A stretch of 32,534 nucleotides of DNA from Candidatus Atribacteria bacterium (GTDB lineage: Bacteria; Bipolaricaulota; Bipolaricaulia; UBA7950; UBA9294), in NCBI GenBank assembly GCA_004525685.1, contig SPBW01000004.1, positions 1-32,534 of the forward strand, written 5' to 3'. Shown one piece after another: positions 9,022 through 17,361 of the stretch; positions within the stretch are counted from its first letter, which is position 1; every line of letters starts with the position of its first letter. The notes beneath the pieces were generated by a model. That model did no database searches. It worked only from the letters and a program-made list of their open reading frames with translations, and was not told the DNA's origin. The translations under genes and the position numbers were made by a program.

Positions 9022-9624
9022 CTAAGGAGTCTTGAGGGAGTCGAGGTCTAGATTTGCAGATCTCACCACGGCCACGTTTGGCAAGCGAGCCCACTGGTAC
9101 TGTCTTGCGCTTGCTTGGGTCAGATTCTCGGGAACATCGCCATGACCTTCCGTGACAACGATGACGTCGTACCCAAGGTCACTCGCATTGCACACAGCAA
9201 TGTCGACGCAGTGCGTTGAGTAAAGGCCACAAATGATGACTCTGGTGAACCCTTCCTCCTCCATCAGAGCTTGTAGCGATGCAGTCATCGGGTCATGATC
9301 GGTCCTCACTAGAACACGATCCGAATCCCGAGGGGTAATGGATGCAGGGAACGGAACTGTCTCTGGATCCTGCATCGATCCCGAAATGTGGGACGAGTAG
9401 ATGATGGGAATCTCGGTAGCTCGTACACGTGCAACGATAGCCTCGACACTATCAAGAATCGGCTGGCTGAATACGTTGACTACTCGCCCAGACCCAAGAC
9501 CAAAAGGATCGACTTGCATATCGACAATCAAGAGAATCGTATCACACGGCCCCGCCAACACAGATACGGATGTGAGCAGCAGCAACATACCAATCAGAAA
9601 ACCACAGAAACTTCGAACATTCAT
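9022..9624 (-). CDS. Exported isochorismatase-family cysteine hydrolase (copy 2)
   Basis: A 200-residue paralogue of the protein at 8254-8862. The start at 9624 is chosen over an in-frame one at 9645 because GGAGGAA lies just upstream of it and a signal peptide begins there (MNVRSF, hydrophobic core to about residue 24, then AG). The mature domain has LLIVDMQ (Asp35), LVRTDHD with Arg107 at the usual catalytic Lys position, and CGLYSTHCVD with Cys139. The pair shares the Lys-to-Arg change, a GHGD motif and a Cys near the mature N-terminus (Cys26 here, Cys27 in the neighbour). Shared substitutions argue for a specialised function rather than random decay. A periplasmic or extracellular location is inferred. 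Confidence 0.84.
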   Translation of the reverse strand: MNVRSFCGFLIGMLLLLTSVSVLAGPCDTILLIVDMQVDPFGLGSGRVVNVFSQPILDSVEAIVARVRATEIPIIYSSHISGSMQDPETVPFPASITPRDSDRVLVRTDHDPMTASLQALMEEEGFTRVIICGLYSTHCVDIAVCNASDLGYDVIVVTEGHGDVPENLTQASARQYQWARLPNVAVVRSANLDLDSLKTP

Positions 9625-10032
9625 TCTTCCTCCGACGCACAACATCCGTGAGACCCTAAATCAAGCGATCTCGAACTGGGGTTGGAGGCGGCTGCCGCCT
9701 CCTTCCCGCCAAGCGGCTCTGATTTTTAAGTAGTCTGTCGTTATCAAGTAGCGTTACTTCACCGTGCTACCCGACTCGAAATGCTTGACCCTGGTTCTAT
9801 GACTTGGGCCTTGATCTAGGCGCACTCAAGCCGTTCGGGAGCTGGCATTTAGATTGTTGTGGTACTCGTCACAGCATCGTCACCGCTTGGCGGCGTGTGC
9901 TTTCTTGTCGCGGGAGTACAGGCCCAAACTGGAACAGCGTCGTCTTGGTGGGCAATGCGTCCGGCTGAGCTGCCACGCTTGCGGCTGCGCATTCGCATCT
10001 CGCCAAGTGTATCATGCTCTCGGAGGAGCGCG
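9625..10032. other. 408-bp intergenic region between divergent genes
   Basis: This stretch separates the exported hydrolase (minus) from the release-factor-like gene (plus). It holds a perfect inverted repeat at 9684-9702, a TATCAT that could be a -10 element at 10009-10020 without a convincing -35, and the GGAGG ribosome-binding site of the plus-strand gene. Open frames across it are short, lack ribosome-binding sites and resemble nothing I recognise. Confidence 0.6.
9684..9702. repeat. Perfect inverted repeat GGAGGCGGC-T-GCCGCCTCC
   Basis: Two 9-base arms around a single central T, fully self-complementary. It lies about 60 bp upstream of the start of the exported hydrolase (copy 2), in what would be its leader or promoter. 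No T-run follows in the direction of that gene. An operator is likelier than an RNA hairpin, because a one-base loop is sterically tight unless inner pairs open. Confidence 0.55.
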
Positions 10033-10377
10033 ATGAATATCCCAGCGTCTGATCAAGATCTTCTATACGACTGTCAGGTCGACACGTTCCGCTCTAGCGG
10101 CCCGGGAGGCCAGAATGTGAACACGCGCGATACGGCTGTCCGCATTCGACATCTCCCATCTGGCATTGTGGTGACATGCCAGCGCGAGCGAAGCCAGCTT
10201 CGTAATAAGCAGATTGCACTTCAGGAGCTCAGGGATCGGCTGGAAGCCCTCAACACGCCCAAGAAGAACCGGATTCGTACATCCATCCCAAGACGCGTTC
10301 GTGCCATGATCAGCGAACAGAAGAAGCAGCGCAGTCTCAAAAAGGATCTCCGTAAGAAACCCAGGGTCCATGACTAG
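10033..10377 (+). CDS. Small GGQ-domain release-factor-like protein (ArfB/RF-1 family)
   Basis: A 114-residue protein with the peptide-release motif SGPGGQNVN (GGQ at residues 25-27), then [21 protein letters not shown]... with the conserved RSQ..NK element, and a strongly basic C-terminal tail from about residue 76. It lacks the stop-codon-recognition domains of RF1/RF2, so it is of the stand-alone type that hydrolyses peptidyl-tRNA on ribosomes; in ArfB the basic tail enters the empty mRNA channel to rescue stalled ribosomes. The ATG at 10033 follows GGAGGAGCGCG; a longer in-frame ORF from 9859 has no such site. It lies 61 bp ahead of the FG-GAP gene. Whether it acts on stalled ribosomes or elsewhere cannot be read from sequence. 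Confidence 0.88.
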   Translation: MNIPASDQDLLYDCQVDTFRSSGPGGQNVNTRDTAVRIRHLPSGIVVTCQRERSQLRNKQIALQELRDRLEALNTPKKNRIRTSIPRRVRAMISEQKKQRSLKKDLRKKPRVHD

Positions 10378-10438
10378 GTCAAGAGTATGGCCCGGTACCC
10401 TGTCATCGCTACAGCGCACGCATCATCAGGAGGATGCA

Positions 10439-11563
10439 ATGAAGCAGATCGGTCTGGTCGGGGCGAGCTGCGTGTTGTTCGGGATCGCGATGATTGCTGT
10501 GTCTCTTGTCGCGGCATCGTCGGAGAATGCTCAGTTCAGTATTGGCGATCGCGTCGGCAATGCGCTGAGATGGGGGATTGCCCTCGGCGATGCGGACGGT
10601 GACGGCGATCTTGACGCGTTGGTCGCCAATGAATCGCGTGGAAGCCTCCTCTGGATGAATGACGGCTGCGCGTCTTTCATAGAGAACGCGCAGCCGTTTC
10701 CCGATGCAATAGCAGGCAAGCTTGTTGATGTTGATGGCGACGAAGATCTGGAGATCATGCTTGTGATGTGGGACGAGCCGCTGTCAGTCTGGCGCGGTGA
10801 GGGTGACGGTACCTATTCAGAGGTCCTGCAAGGATTACTCCCCGTGGGTGCGATCGATCTTGCTGCCGCCGACCTTGATGCCGATGGTGATCTCGATCTG
10901 TTCCTTGCGCGGGATGGGGAGGACATCGTGCTGATCAACGACGGCACAGGCATGTTCTCGGATTCCGGACAGCGCCTTGGTACTGGATTCTCAGCCGAAG
11001 TGGAGCTATCTGACATGGATCAGGACGGCGACATCGACGCAGTAGCCGATGGGTGGGGAGGTTCCGGGCACATCTGGCTCAACGACGGGAGCGGCTTCTT
11101 CACACAAAGCCATCCGCTGACGGGCCCCAATTGGCATGTGAACGGGCTCGCGCTGGGAGATGTCGATGGCGACGGTGATCTTGACGCCGTGCTCGTCTCC
11201 TCTCTCTACGATCCGCACGAGATTTGGCTAAACGACGGATCAGGATTCCTCGTGGACAGCGGGCAACGTTTGGCTGCGCCCGACGGCTATGGAGTCGCGC
11301 TCGGCGATGTCGATGGAGATGACGATCTCGACATGGTCATGGTCATCGGCGGTCAGCCGCGCACCGGAATTGCTTTGTGGATCAATGAGGACGGCGTCTT
11401 CGTTCAGGGTCAGATCGAACCGTATGCGGCCCTCGGGCGAGACGTCGCGCTGGCGGATCTCGATGATGACGGCGATCTGGATATCTTCGGAGCATTCCTC
11501 GCCTACACAGGAGGTTTTCTTCCGAGCCCAAATCGTATTTGGCTGAACCGCTCGAACGACTGA
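10439..11563 (+). CDS. Exported FG-GAP/VCBS repeat protein, predicted seven-bladed beta-propeller
   Basis: A 374-residue protein with an N-terminal signal peptide (hydrophobic residues ~5-25, cleavage near AAS). It carries seven calcium-loop repeats of the form D-x-D-x-D-G-D-x-D, starting near residues 51, 97, 145, 192, 241, 290 and 340, about 45-50 residues apart. Between them WLNDGSG-like strands recur. Seven repeats at this spacing fit an integrin-alpha-like seven-bladed propeller whose loops bind calcium; such proteins are usually surface or periplasmic and mediate binding. AGGAGG precedes the ATG at 10439, which decides against an in-frame start at 10370. No catalytic domain is visible. 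The ligand is unknown. Confidence 0.9.
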   Translation: MKQIGLVGASCVLFGIAMIAVSLVAASSENAQFSIGDRVGNALRWGIALGDADGDGDLDALVANESRGSLLWMNDGCASFIENAQPFPDAIAGKLVDVDGDEDLEIMLVMWDEPLSVWRGEGDGTYSEVLQGLLPVGAIDLAAADLDADGDLDLFLARDGEDIVLINDGTGMFSDSGQRLGTGFSAEVELSDMDQDGDIDAVADGWGGSGHIWLNDGSGFFTQSHPLTGPNWHVNGLALGDVDGDGDLDAVLVSSLYDPHEIWLNDGSGFLVDSGQRLAAPDGYGVALGDVDGDDDLDMVMVIGGQPRTGIALWINEDGVFVQGQIEPYAALGRDVALADLDDDGDLDIFGAFLAYTGGFLPSPNRIWLNRSND

Positions 11564-11692
11564 TCCTTCGTCCGGGCGGGCAATCTTCGCTCCATCGTCT
11601 CTACATGCGCTGGGATGCGTATCCAGGCGGTGGCATGAAGTCCCTCTTTGCACATCAGCGGCACCGGCCATCCGTCACGCGTTAGATGTCAG

Positions 11693-11698
11693 TATACT
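11693..11698 (+). promoter_or_regulatory. Candidate -10 box (TATACT) placing the RNA start at the amidotransferase ATG
   Basis: TATACT ends six bases before the ATG at 11705, so transcription would begin at or within a base or two of the start codon. No Shine-Dalgarno is present in this gap (CGGGCT). The -35 side is weak. The reading as a leaderless start rests mainly on the spacing, which matches the threonine leader promoter. Confidence 0.45.
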
Positions 11699-11704
11699 CG
11701 GGCT

Positions 11705-12391
11705 ATGTTGCCACGAGTTCTCATCATCAATAACGCTGTGCATCGCCACTTGTTCAAGCCAGCCTGGCATTGGCGGGCTCATCTCAAGGGCATCGAAACG
11801 CACGTCGTCAATATCCCGTCCGGCGAGCTAGTCCCTGCGCTAGAAAGCTTCAGCCATATCATCCTCACGGGATCGGAAGCATCCATTCTTGAGCCCAAGC
11901 CGTGGTACGACGTTGAATCGAGCCTGATTCGTGAGGCTGTAGAGCTCGGTATTCCCATTCTCGGGTCGTGCTTTGGTCATCAGATGCTCGTGTATGCTCT
12001 GTCAGGGCCCCAGTACCTGCGACAATCCGATCCACCGGAAGTGGGATGGGCCAACATCGAGATCACGGGCACGGACGTTCTCTCTGGCGGCTTGGAGAGT
12101 CCATGGCCGACGTTCGTCTATCATTTTGATGAGGCAATTGATCCTCCCTCACCGTGGATCAAGCTTGGCAAGACACGCCATTGCGACACACATATGCTTC
12201 GCTTCGGCTCGCACAAGGTATGGGGCATACAAGCCCATCCAGAGATTTCGTCGCGCAAGGCCAGGTTTTTCATTCGAGCGACTCTGTTGATGGGCAGGAA
12301 ACCGATGAAACACATCTTCAAGGCATTGCGCCATGTGCCGCCCCCAAACGACGTTGCGGACAAAATCCTACAACGTTTCCTCGAGCAGTAG
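11705..12391 (+). CDS. Class I glutamine amidotransferase
   Basis: A 228-residue triad-type glutaminase domain. The nucleophile Cys89 sits in LGSCFGHQ; His178 and Glu180 lie in QAHPEIS, completing the Cys-His-Glu triad. Such domains release ammonia from glutamine, or act as gamma-glutamyl peptidases; free-standing versions near 230-240 residues often have unassigned roles. There is no fused synthetase and no obvious partner gene adjacent, so the acceptor is unknown. The start at 11705 gives a standard fold beginning (RVLIINN); an in-frame ATG at 11648 adds residues with no domain match. No ribosome-binding site is seen, consistent with a leaderless mRNA. It converges on thrC with 38 bp between stops. 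Confidence 0.85.
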   Translation: MLPRVLIINNAVHRHLFKPAWHWRAHLKGIETHVVNIPSGELVPALESFSHIILTGSEASILEPKPWYDVESSLIREAVELGIPILGSCFGHQMLVYALSGPQYLRQSDPPEVGWANIEITGTDVLSGGLESPWPTFVYHFDEAIDPPSPWIKLGKTRHCDTHMLRFGSHKVWGIQAHPEISSRKARFFIRATLLMGRKPMKHIFKALRHVPPPNDVADKILQRFLEQ

Positions 12392-12429
12392 CCGCCAGCT
12401 CGCAGCGTCGCGGCACGAGATTACACTCG

Positions 12430-13770
12430 CTATGTTCGCCGATCGATTTCGCGGGCGATTTGCTCGTTGATGGCTTTGGCATCGGCTTTCATCCGAATCG
12501 GACGATTGGCAAGCCTTGATTGCACGTTGGGGATCGAGTCGCTGTGATAGCGCGTCTTGAACTCCGTGAACTTGAGGCCGTGGGCAGTGGCAATCACCAC
12601 CACGCGATCGGTTGCACGGATGATACCGTCTTGCACTGCCTTGGATAGGCAAGCCAACGCTACGCCTGTCTGAGGACATGTGTACAGACCGTGCAGATCG
12701 GCTCTCGCTGAAGCATCTGCCAACGCTTGTTCACTGGCCTGTTCCACCACGCCATCCAGCTCTCGAAGCACCTTCACAGCACGCTCATAGCTCACAGGGT
12801 TTCCAATACGGATGGCTGTGGCGAGCGTCGCATCAGCTTCCTGAGGCTCAAAGGACTCAAAGCCGTCTCGATAACTGTGATAGAGAGGGTTGGCACTCTG
12901 CGCCTGTGCCGCCAAAACACGCGGCAGTCGATCAATGAGGCCTAGTTGCTTCATCATCATCAATCCTTTGCCCAACGCGCTGACGTTACCCAGGTTGCCG
13001 CAGGGAATAACAATCCATTCTGGCGGATCCCAGGCGAGTTGCTCGGCCATCTCCACAGCGAGGGTCTTCTGCCCCTCAATCCGAAGCGGATTCTTGGAGT
13101 TGGCGAGGTAGAACTGCGGATCGTGTGATATTTCCTCGACAAGATGCATGCACCCGTCGAAGTCTGTTTCCAGCGCAAGCACGATAGCACCATTGGCCAA
13201 TGGTTGTGCCAGCTGGGCTTCGGAAATCTTGCCTTCAGGCAGAAGGACAAGGGTCGGAATTCCAGCGCTGGCTCCATAGGCAGCAAGCGCCGCCGATGTA
13301 TCCCCCGTCGATGCACAGACGACAGCACGGATTGCCGATCCATGTGCAATCATCTGATTCACGTGCGAAACCAGCACTGTCATCCCTAGATCCTTGAACG
13401 AACCGCTGTGTGTCGTGCCGCACTGCTTCATCCACAGATCCTGGATGCCGATCTCTTGAGCCAGTCGGGGTACTGAAAGAAGAGGAGTTCTCCCTTCTCC
13501 CAGCGAGATGCGCAACTTTGGGTGAAGCGACGGGAGAACCCACTCCCCCTTGCTCCAAACACCGCTGGCTTCAGGTCCCACCATTTCGCAGGCGCGCTCG
13601 CGGAAGAGCTGTTTCCATTCGTCTGCTGTCTTGGATCCCAGGGCAGCCAAGTCATGCTCAACATCGAGCAGGCCACCGCATTTCGGACAGTGATAGATGG
13701 ATTGATCCATCGGGTGACGTCCTTCACAACCACGAACACAGGCGTACCAGCAACTGGGCTCAAGGCTCAT
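12430..13770 (-). CDS. thrC: Threonine synthase
   Basis: A 446-residue PLP enzyme that converts O-phosphohomoserine to threonine and phosphate, the last step of the pathway encoded by this operon. An N-terminal zinc-ribbon-like segment has Cys11, Cys15, Cys28 and Cys31. The PLP lysine is Lys126 in HSGSFKDLG, preceded by GEGRTPL. VVCASTGDTSAALAAY is the phosphate-binding region, and PCGNLGN lies further on. The start at 13770 has GGAGGT upstream, and its ATG overlaps the TGA of the HAD gene as ATGA, showing translational coupling. A longer in-frame ORF to 13920 is rejected because it runs into the upstream gene without a ribosome-binding site. As the last gene, it is expected to respond to the attenuator ahead of hom. 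Confidence 0.95.
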   Translation of the reverse strand: MSLEPSCWYACVRGCEGRHPMDQSIYHCPKCGGLLDVEHDLAALGSKTADEWKQLFRERACEMVGPEASGVWSKGEWVLPSLHPKLRISLGEGRTPLLSVPRLAQEIGIQDLWMKQCGTTHSGSFKDLGMTVLVSHVNQMIAHGSAIRAVVCASTGDTSAALAAYGASAGIPTLVLLPEGKISEAQLAQPLANGAIVLALETDFDGCMHLVEEISHDPQFYLANSKNPLRIEGQKTLAVEMAEQLAWDPPEWIVIPCGNLGNVSALGKGLMMMKQLGLIDRLPRVLAAQAQSANPLYHSYRDGFESFEPQEADATLATAIRIGNPVSYERAVKVLRELDGVVEQASEQALADASARADLHGLYTCPQTGVALACLSKAVQDGIIRATDRVVVIATAHGLKFTEFKTRYHSDSIPNVQSRLANRPIRMKADAKAINEQIAREIDRRT

Positions 13771-14903
13771 CGTCGACCTCCAATGATGTGGGTTCGGGCC
13801 AGGTGGATTGGCAAGCCGCCCTCGACCCTCGTGTCGGGAGGGAAACAGGCCTCGTCTGGCTTGTCTGAGAGGCCGAAGATCACGCATCCCTGGGCTTTCC
13901 AACGCTTGATTGCCATCCACACTTCTTCGGTGATGACAATCTCCTCATCAAGCATCGTCTCCCGAGATGCATCGTTCGACAGATGCCCCATCAGTCCGGT
14001 TGTGCATCGGTACTCAGCTTGTCGAAACGAAGAAAAGGGCGTTGGATTACCAGCCTTCACCTGCACATAGACGCTCTGTTGGAGCTGAGCCAATGCATCT
14101 GTGAGTTGGCTTCGTCTCGTCTCTAGGTCATTGACGAATGCTCGGAACCCGTCGATCTGCCCGTTGGCAACAGATGCCGTCAACTCCTCCAGATCAATCA
14201 TGCCGCCTGCAACCAGTAGAGAGACGTAGGCAACAGCATCTTGGTTGTCTCCTGTCAGAGGGTGAAATGCAGAACCGTTAACCACATTGTAGATTCGCGC
14301 GAACGCGTCCTCTGCTGCCAGTGATTCATCGGCATGATCACGTGCCACCTCATAGGCGGCTTGCCGCCGCGCACGGTCAATGACCTGGTCATTCCGTCCG
14401 CGCGCACCCAGGAGTGTCTTGTCGATATCGACAACGATCATTGTGCCTTCGTCGCAACCGAAGCCATCCAACAATCCATCCTCCACGAACGAAGCGACGT
14501 CGCTCCACTGATTGGATACAGTCAGGTTTTGCCCCGCAGCCAGCGCGCGCGTCTCCCGGCACGCACTGGGTCCCTCGTCGGCAATGAACGCGCGCCCTTG
14601 CCATCCCATCGCTTGGCAAAGATTGGAGAACGCGGACACATCGTTGTGCATTGTGTCGCCGACAAATACGAGGCGAGAAGCATCAGATGCAGTGCCTGAC
14701 AATCTGCGTGCCTCGCGCAGGATCTCGCCAATGACACTGGCATACTCAGGCTCTGCCTTGCGTGGAAGTCGGTCTCTTGCCATACCCAGCTTCGATCTCA
14801 AGTCACCGATCGTTGGCAGTCGATCATCGACTGGAATCAGGTTTCGGTAGACGAGGAAGCCGCCGAACACATCGTCCAGTGTTCCCGAAGAAAAGCCTGT
14901 CAT
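13767..14903 (-). CDS. HAD-superfamily protein with permuted motif order; candidate homoserine phosphate-forming enzyme
   Basis: A 378-residue cytoplasmic protein with all four HAD motifs but in unusual order. Motif III-like Lys49 (RKAEPEYASVIG) and motif IV VGDTMHND (Asp83, Asp88) come first. Motif I VVDIDKTLLG (nucleophile Asp159, Asp161, Thr163) follows, then a helical cap of about 180 residues, and motif II IFGLSDKPDE (Ser346) near the C-terminus. A normal HAD runs I-II-III-IV, so the fold appears circularly permuted between II and III. It is translationally coupled by ATGA overlaps to asd upstream and thrC downstream. No thrB kinase is in the operon. The HAD enzyme ThrH of Pseudomonas transfers phosphate from phosphoserine to homoserine, so a similar role is plausible here; a phosphatase or regulatory role remains possible. 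I recognise no named family. Confidence 0.7.
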   Translation of the reverse strand: MTGFSSGTLDDVFGGFLVYRNLIPVDDRLPTIGDLRSKLGMARDRLPRKAEPEYASVIGEILREARRLSGTASDASRLVFVGDTMHNDVSAFSNLCQAMGWQGRAFIADEGPSACRETRALAAGQNLTVSNQWSDVASFVEDGLLDGFGCDEGTMIVVDIDKTLLGARGRNDQVIDRARRQAAYEVARDHADESLAAEDAFARIYNVVNGSAFHPLTGDNQDAVAYVSLLVAGGMIDLEELTASVANGQIDGFRAFVNDLETRRSQLTDALAQLQQSVYVQVKAGNPTPFSSFRQAEYRCTTGLMGHLSNDASRETMLDEEIVITEEVWMAIKRWKAQGCVIFGLSDKPDEACFPPDTRVEGGLPIHLARTHIIGGRR

Positions 14904-15955
14904 CGCACGTATCCTTCGTGAACGAGCAGCTCGCTATTGAGGATCGATCCGCCTGCTGCTCCCCGCACGGTGTTATGCACGACAATCACCAATCGGAAAT
15001 CGAGCACCGGGCACTCGCGAATCCGTCCGACAGTCACCTGCATGCCACCACCCGCATCTCGATCGAGCCGCGGTTGTGGGCGATCGGGCTCTGTCCTTAC
15101 AACAAGTGGGAACTCCGGTGAGCTCGGCAAGCCCCTCGCTGCAACAGCGCCGCGGAATGCCGCTAGCACCGACCGCACCTCGTCGACGGATGCACGCTGC
15201 TCAAGCTTGAGTGACAGGCAGATGGTATGACCGTCAACTACAGGGACTCGATTCGCCTGCGCACTGAAAGCGAATGAAGCTTCCATCTGACGCTCGTTCT
15301 CCACTTGACCAAGTAGGATTCGCGCTTCTCTCTCCATCTTCTCCTCTTCCCCAGGAATCAGACAGAGAACGTTGTCGATGGCGTCAAGTGAGGACACTCC
15401 CGGATGTCCGGCTCCAGACACTGCTTGCATGGATGTTGCAAGGACTGTCTGGAGGCCGAAAGCGTCAGCAAGCGGCTTGAGAACGAGGGCGATTCCAGTG
15501 GTTGTGCAGTTGGGATTGGTAACGAGAAGTCCAGGCCAACTGCGATTCTTCCGCTGGATATCGATCAGCGCCGCATGCTCTGCGTTGATCTCGGGAACGA
15601 GAAGGGGCACATCGTCTTCGAAGCGATAGGCTGAAGCGTTGGATGAGATGGCTATTCCCGCTTCGGCGAACGCCGGTTCGACTTCGCGTGCCGCCCCAGA
15701 GGGCAGGGCCGAGAAGACAAGGCCGATTCCGTCAAGCCCCTTAGGGTCGAGCGGTTGAATAGTCAGGCGCCCGACCTTCTCCGGAAGCGCAGTGGGCAAC
15801 CGCCACGTACAGGCGTCGGCGTAGGGTTTTCCAACACTCCTTTCCGAAGCAGCGAGCGCGGCAACCTCAAGCCACGGATGGCCTTCGAGAAGCTGAACAA
15901 AGCGCTGCCCGACAGTTCCGGTCGCACCTAGGATGGCCACGGGAATTCGTTTCAT
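14900..15955 (-). CDS. asd: Aspartate-semialdehyde dehydrogenase
   Basis: A 351-residue enzyme reducing aspartyl phosphate to aspartate semialdehyde with NADPH, shared by lysine, methionine and threonine synthesis. The Rossmann motif GATGTVGQ (residues 10-17) is followed by SNASAYR. The catalytic Cys150 lies in VTNPNCTTTG, and His243 in VVDGHT is the expected base. Overall layout and length fit the archaeal/fungal-like Asd branch rather than the E. coli one. The start ATG overlaps the lysC stop as ATGA and has GAGGTGAT eight bases upstream; the stop overlaps the HAD gene in the same way. Expression should follow the attenuator upstream of hom. Confidence 0.94.
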   Translation of the reverse strand: MKRIPVAILGATGTVGQRFVQLLEGHPWLEVAALAASERSVGKPYADACTWRLPTALPEKVGRLTIQPLDPKGLDGIGLVFSALPSGAAREVEPAFAEAGIAISSNASAYRFEDDVPLLVPEINAEHAALIDIQRKNRSWPGLLVTNPNCTTTGIALVLKPLADAFGLQTVLATSMQAVSGAGHPGVSSLDAIDNVLCLIPGEEEKMEREARILLGQVENERQMEASFAFSAQANRVPVVDGHTICLSLKLEQRASVDEVRSVLAAFRGAVAARGLPSSPEFPLVVRTEPDRPQPRLDRDAGGGMQVTVGRIRECPVLDFRLVIVVHNTVRGAAGGSILNSELLVHEGYVR

Positions 15956-17361
15956 CGTCTCATCACCTCTTCATGGATTGCACGCACAGCGCTCTCGCCG
16001 TCTTCCTCAGTGACAACGATCGAGACGCTGCATTCAGACGAGCCCTGAGCGATGGCGATGATGTTCACACCATACTGTGCCAGCGCGGTGAACAGCCGGC
16101 CGGCGACGCCAGCAATGCCTCGCATCCCGGCCCCCAATGCCGTCACCACGCCAACGCCATCGAGAGCGCCCACTCGGTCGATCTCGCGGCGCGAGATTTC
16201 TAGGGCGAACTCCTCCTCCAACTTGCCACAAACACAAGCAACGTCATGGGCCGGTATGACGAAGCAGATTGACTGTTCAGAGGAGGCCTGGGAGATCATG
16301 AGCACATTCGCCTTGCACCGCGCAACAGCTTCAAAGGTTCTCGCCGCGATACCTGGCACGCCGAGCATGCCTCGCCCCTCGACAGTCACCATCGATAGCC
16401 CCTGGATGTTGGTCACTGCCTTGACGGTTCCAGGTGCTGGATTCGCTTCAGGCTCGATTCGCGTTCCGCTGGCCTGCGGCCTGAATGTGTTCTTGATTCG
16501 CAGCGGAATTCGCCCGTCAACCAACGGACGAATCGTACGGGGATGTAGTACTGCAGCTCCGAAATACGCCAACTCCCCCACTTCTACATAAGAGAGAACT
16601 GGGATGACCCTCGCATCTTTCACCAATCGCGGATCAGCTGACATGACGCCATCGACATCCGTCCATATCCAGACCTCGTCTGCAGCAAGTGCCTGGCCAA
16701 GAACCGCAGCTGAGAAGTCGCTTCCACCTCGACCGAGCGTTGTCGTCACGCCGTCGACCGTCGCGCCGATGAACCCGCCGATCACTGGGATCACGCCTTG
16801 GGCGATCAACGGCGCCAGATGCCGCGCGCAGTGTTCTGCGGTTTCTACTGGCAAAGGCAACGCATTCTGGAAGGTGTCATCGGTCACGATCACCTCTGCA
16901 GGATTCACCACCTGAGAAGAGGCGCCCATCGTGCAGAGGTGAGCTGCCAGCAGATCAGCAACAAGCAATTCACCGCACGATGTCGCGCGATCCAGCACCC
17001 GAGGCGTAGCTTCCGCAAGGACGTGAACACTCCGGCAAACTGCCACGTAGCTGGCTAGCAGCTCCTCAGCGGCAGTCACAACGCTCCGCCGTTCGGCGGC
17101 GCTCGCGGGAATAAGCTTGTCCGCTGCTTCACGCGTCCGGTGAAGGATTTCCTCAGCAACATCTCGGCACACTGCGTCGCTGCCCGTCGCTGCGGCGCGG
17201 ACGCCACTGGTCAGCATGTCGGTAACGCCACTCATCGCAGAGACAACTGCGACAATGCTATCCCCCTCTGCCTGTTGATCCATGATAATGGCTGCGACGC
17301 GCGCAATCGCATCAGCGTCTGCTACAGATGTACCACCGAATTTCATGATCAGCAGGGGCAC
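15952..17361 (-). CDS. lysC: Aspartate kinase
   Basis: A 469-residue monofunctional aspartokinase, the ATP-dependent first step of the aspartate family pathway. MKFGGTSV (residues 6-13) is the kinase signature, with TLGRGGSDFSA (GRGGSD 210-215) and WTDVDGVMSADPR (233-245) completing the active site. Two ACT domains follow from about residue 310 (VTNIQGLSMVTVEGRG and VTALGAGMRGIAGVAG), the usual site of amino acid feedback. A GTG start at 17361 is chosen: AGGAGAG lies eight bases upstream and the residues it adds (PLLI) match the family; an ATG at 17346 lacks such a site. With the GTG the gene overlaps hom by 13 bases. Which amino acid inhibits it cannot be read from sequence. Confidence 0.94.
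   Translation of the reverse strand: MPLLIMKFGGTSVADADAIARVAAIIMDQQAEGDSIVAVVSAMSGVTDMLTSGVRAAATGSDAVCRDVAEEILHRTREAADKLIPASAAERRSVVTAAEELLASYVAVCRSVHVLAEATPRVLDRATSCGELLVADLLAAHLCTMGASSQVVNPAEVIVTDDTFQNALPLPVETAEHCARHLAPLIAQGVIPVIGGFIGATVDGVTTTLGRGGSDFSAAVLGQALAADEVWIWTDVDGVMSADPRLVKDARVIPVLSYVEVGELAYFGAAVLHPRTIRPLVDGRIPLRIKNTFRPQASGTRIEPEANPAPGTVKAVTNIQGLSMVTVEGRGMLGVPGIAARTFEAVARCKANVLMISQASSEQSICFVIPAHDVACVCGKLEEEFALEISRREIDRVGALDGVGVVTALGAGMRGIAGVAGRLFTALAQYGVNIIAIAQGSSECSVSIVVTEEDGESAVRAIHEEVMRR

Noticed and set aside
13767-14903. The HAD-like gene as two genes joined by an error or frameshift
   Set aside because: The frame is continuous, both ends overlap neighbours as ATGA, and each motif set lacks exactly what the other supplies, so a single permuted domain is simpler.
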